8,081 nucleotides of DNA, from contig DATLAJ010000008.1 of NCBI GenBank assembly GCA_035527515.1, forward strand, positions 1-8,081. The letters are read 5' to 3'. Both the position numbers and the translations under genes were made by a program. The notes under the pieces are model-generated. The model was not told the origin of the DNA and searched no databases. It was given only the letters and a program-made list of their open reading frames with translations. The number at the start of each line of letters is the position of its first letter. Positions within the stretch are counted from its first letter, which is position 1. Of the stretch, positions 7,204 through 8,081 are shown in pieces. The DNA comes from a bacterium. Lineage in GTDB: Bacteria > B130-G9.

Positions 7204-7315
7204 TCCCTTCCCAAATGGCATAGATAACCGTTACAGCCAAATCACGAAGATCCCGCCGCTTCGTCTCAATGGCAACAACCTCACTACTGATTCTATCGGA
7301 AAGAATGGGTGACAT
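7190..7315 (-). CDS. Candidate 41-residue small protein overlapping the kinase start
   Basis: An ATG at 7315 on the minus strand opens a 41-codon frame ending in TGA (7190-7192). It overlaps the kinase start at 7203 by 14 bases, in another frame. The product (MSPILSDRISSEVVAIETKR, then RDLRDLAVTVIYAIWEGNDS) has a coherent amphipathic, charged-helical look and no membrane segment. The kinase's Shine-Dalgarno-like GGGAAGGG lies within this ORF's WEG codons, the layout expected for translational coupling. Against it: there is no clear ribosome site before ATG 7315, third-position GC is lower than in neighbouring genes (about 18 of 40 by hand count), and I know no family for it. It may be a real small upstream gene or leader peptide, or chance. 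Confidence 0.33.
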   Translation of the reverse strand: MSPILSDRISSEVVAIETKRRDLRDLAVTVIYAIWEGNDSN

Positions 7316-7331
7316 GATTAGCCAAATATGT

Positions 7332-7349
7332 TGCTCCCAGCTAGGAGCA
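7332..7349. promoter_or_regulatory. Inverted repeat in the divergent kinase/tilS region
   Basis: TGCTCC (7332-7337) and GGAGCA (7344-7349) are perfect 6-bp arms around CAGCTA. They lie 16 bases upstream of the small ORF and about 130 bases upstream of the kinase start. The dyad could be an operator or an RNA hairpin in the kinase leader. I could not place a convincing promoter next to it, so its role is a guess. Confidence 0.25.
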
Positions 7350-7378
7350 CCCGAGAAATCGGAGAGGCTGTGCAATAA

Positions 7379-7597
7379 AACGACCGGCCTTGTGTGGCGC
7401 GACAAGACCTATTGGGCGGGAAGTACAGTTATTGGCCGATTGCAACGAATTCGAGCGGTTCGGCTCAGGACGTGATCCACTTTTACAATCAGCGAGGTCG
7501 GATGGAGGGCGGAATCGGGCAATTGTCGAAGTATCAACCACCAACAAATAAACCTGGTCTGTTTACAGCCGCTATGCTGCGCTCTACCCATGACTGA
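7379..7597 (+). pseudogene. Decayed IS1380-like transposase fragment
   Basis: In the frame running from just after TAA (7376-7378) to TGA (7595-7597), the segment KYSYWPIATN (about 7424-7453) and DVIHFYNQRGRMEGGIGQL (about 7472-7528) resembles the C-terminal part of IS1380-family DDE transposases. Those carry Y-x-Y-x-x-IATN, then V-I-x-F/W-YNQRG-x-x-E-x-x-I-x-x-L-K, with the catalytic Glu in the last block. After GQL the match ends (SKYQPPTNKPG...), and the expected continuation with PC, AN and AYNL motifs is missing. The N-terminal domain and the DDE Asp residues are also absent, and no flanking terminal repeats are recognisable. It is therefore a fossil of an insertion sequence, not a working gene. 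The family call comes from remembered motif patterns, not from a search. It sits directly upstream of tilS on the same strand, 36 bases before that gene's start. Confidence 0.65.
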
Positions 7598-7633
7598 AAC
7601 GCGCTTAGCGGAACCCTCCGTATAAGTGATACT

Positions 7634-8081
7634 ATGCACAACATGTTGAAACGACAGACGCAGCTTGTTCCGCTCTCGGTCATCAAGACGATCGAGGCCT
7701 ACTCGATGTTCGCCCCTGGGGACACGGTGCTTGTGGCGTTCTCGGGGGGGCCAGACTCCACAGCCCTTGTCCACATATTGATGCTCCAGAGCGAGCGATA
7801 TGGCATCAGGCTGCATCTGGCGTATCTGAACCATAACCTGCGCGGCAAAGAATCGGCAGAGGAACAGCGATTCGTGGAAGGCATGGCAAAAGAGCTAGGT
7901 CTGCCCCTTGAGATCAGGACTTTGACAAAGCGGGAGTCGCAAGAGCTGTCGGAGAGGTCGCTTGAGTCGCGAGCGAGGGCACATCGACTAGCCTTCCTCG
8001 AGGAGGCGGCATCGAGGGTCGGGGCCGATGAGATAGCGACTGGCCACACATTCGACGATCAGGTTGAGACACTTCTGATGA
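7634..8081 (+). CDS. tilS: tRNA(Ile)-lysidine synthetase TilS, N-terminal part (3' end outside window)
   Basis: TilS attaches lysine to C34 of the tRNA-Ile CAU anticodon using ATP, changing its decoding from AUG to AUA. The frame is open from ATG 7634 to the right edge, giving 149 residues of a family usually over 400 long in full-length bacterial forms. The N-type ATP pyrophosphatase loop is LVAFSGGPDSTAL (SGGPDS at 37-42). The family blocks HLAYLNHNLRGKESAEEQRF (61-80), SLESRARAHRLAFL (109-122) and IATGHTFDDQVETLLM (134-149) follow, with the GHxxDDQxET signature intact. The upstream AAGTGA is only a weak ribosome site; ATG 7643 is an alternative that would drop three residues. A run of seven G (7744-7750) encodes the SGG loop. 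The upstream sequence is the transposase fossil, so any tilS promoter would lie in or near that relic; TATAAG at 7621-7626 is a possible -10 box without a good -35. Confidence 0.95.
   Translation, partial: MHNMLKRQTQLVPLSVIKTIEAYSMFAPGDTVLVAFSGGPDSTALVHILMLQSERYGIRLHLAYLNHNLRGKESAEEQRFVEGMAKELGLPLEIRTLTKRESQELSERSLESRARAHRLAFLEEAASRVGADEIATGHTFDDQVETLLM

Noticed and set aside
7235-7327. Two copies of AGCCAAAT (7235-7242 and 7320-7327) as possible regulator sites or target duplications
   Set aside because: Eight bases occurring twice 85 bases apart is plausible by chance, the first copy lies in the small ORF, and they do not flank the transposase fragment.
7351-7362. CCGA-GAAA-TCGG mini-hairpin with a GNRA-type tetraloop
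   Set aside because: A 4-bp stem is too short to call as a functional element, and no T-run or gene end is associated with it.
7744-7750. Run of seven G in tilS as a possible frameshift
   Set aside because: The frame continues correctly through the SGGPDS loop and into the downstream TilS motifs, so the run is read in frame.

Overview
This window looks like chromosomal DNA of a moderately GC-rich, diderm (Gram-negative-type) bacterium. The envelope type is inferred from a protein with a signal peptide, a beta-barrel-like pattern and a C-terminal aromatic residue. The organism is probably poorly characterised, because several proteins depart from textbook motifs. No taxon can be named from the sequence alone.

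Layout, left to right: (1) the 3' end of a probable secreted protein, closed by a strong intrinsic terminator (339-384). (2) priA (523-2601, +), the primosomal replication-restart helicase, with all helicase motifs, eight zinc-binding cysteines and an unusual GRPGR in motif VI. (3) A gap of about 240 bp with a near-consensus sigma-70-type promoter (TTGACA-17-TATAAA). On the opposite strand the same gap carries a short stretch that reads like a degraded coding remnant. (4) A small outer-membrane beta-barrel-like protein (2844-3593, +). (5) An exported PDZ/S41-family protein (3729-4913, +) in which the catalytic Ser, Lys and Gln positions of C-terminal processing peptidases are Gly, Phe and Thr, so it is a probable pseudoprotease. 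(6) On the minus strand, converging on it, a large orphan hybrid sensor kinase, REC-PAS-HisKA-HATPase-REC (5146-7203). It may be preceded by and overlap a 41-residue small ORF. (7) A divergent intergenic region of about 400 bp holding a decayed IS1380-like transposase fragment (about 7379-7597, +). (8) The 5' half of tilS (7634 to the window edge, +), tRNA(Ile)-lysidine synthetase.

The genes do not form one pathway. priA and tilS are housekeeping genes of DNA replication and tRNA modification. The barrel protein and the S41 pseudoprotease are neighbours on one strand and both appear exported, so they could act together in the envelope. That is inference from proximity only. The kinase has no adjacent DNA-binding response regulator; its two built-in receiver domains suggest phosphorelay signalling to an unlinked partner. 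The most unusual items are the dead-triad S41 protein, the altered PriA motif VI and the overlapping small ORF at the kinase start. I do not see a CRISPR array, toxin-antitoxin pair, defence island or phage module.
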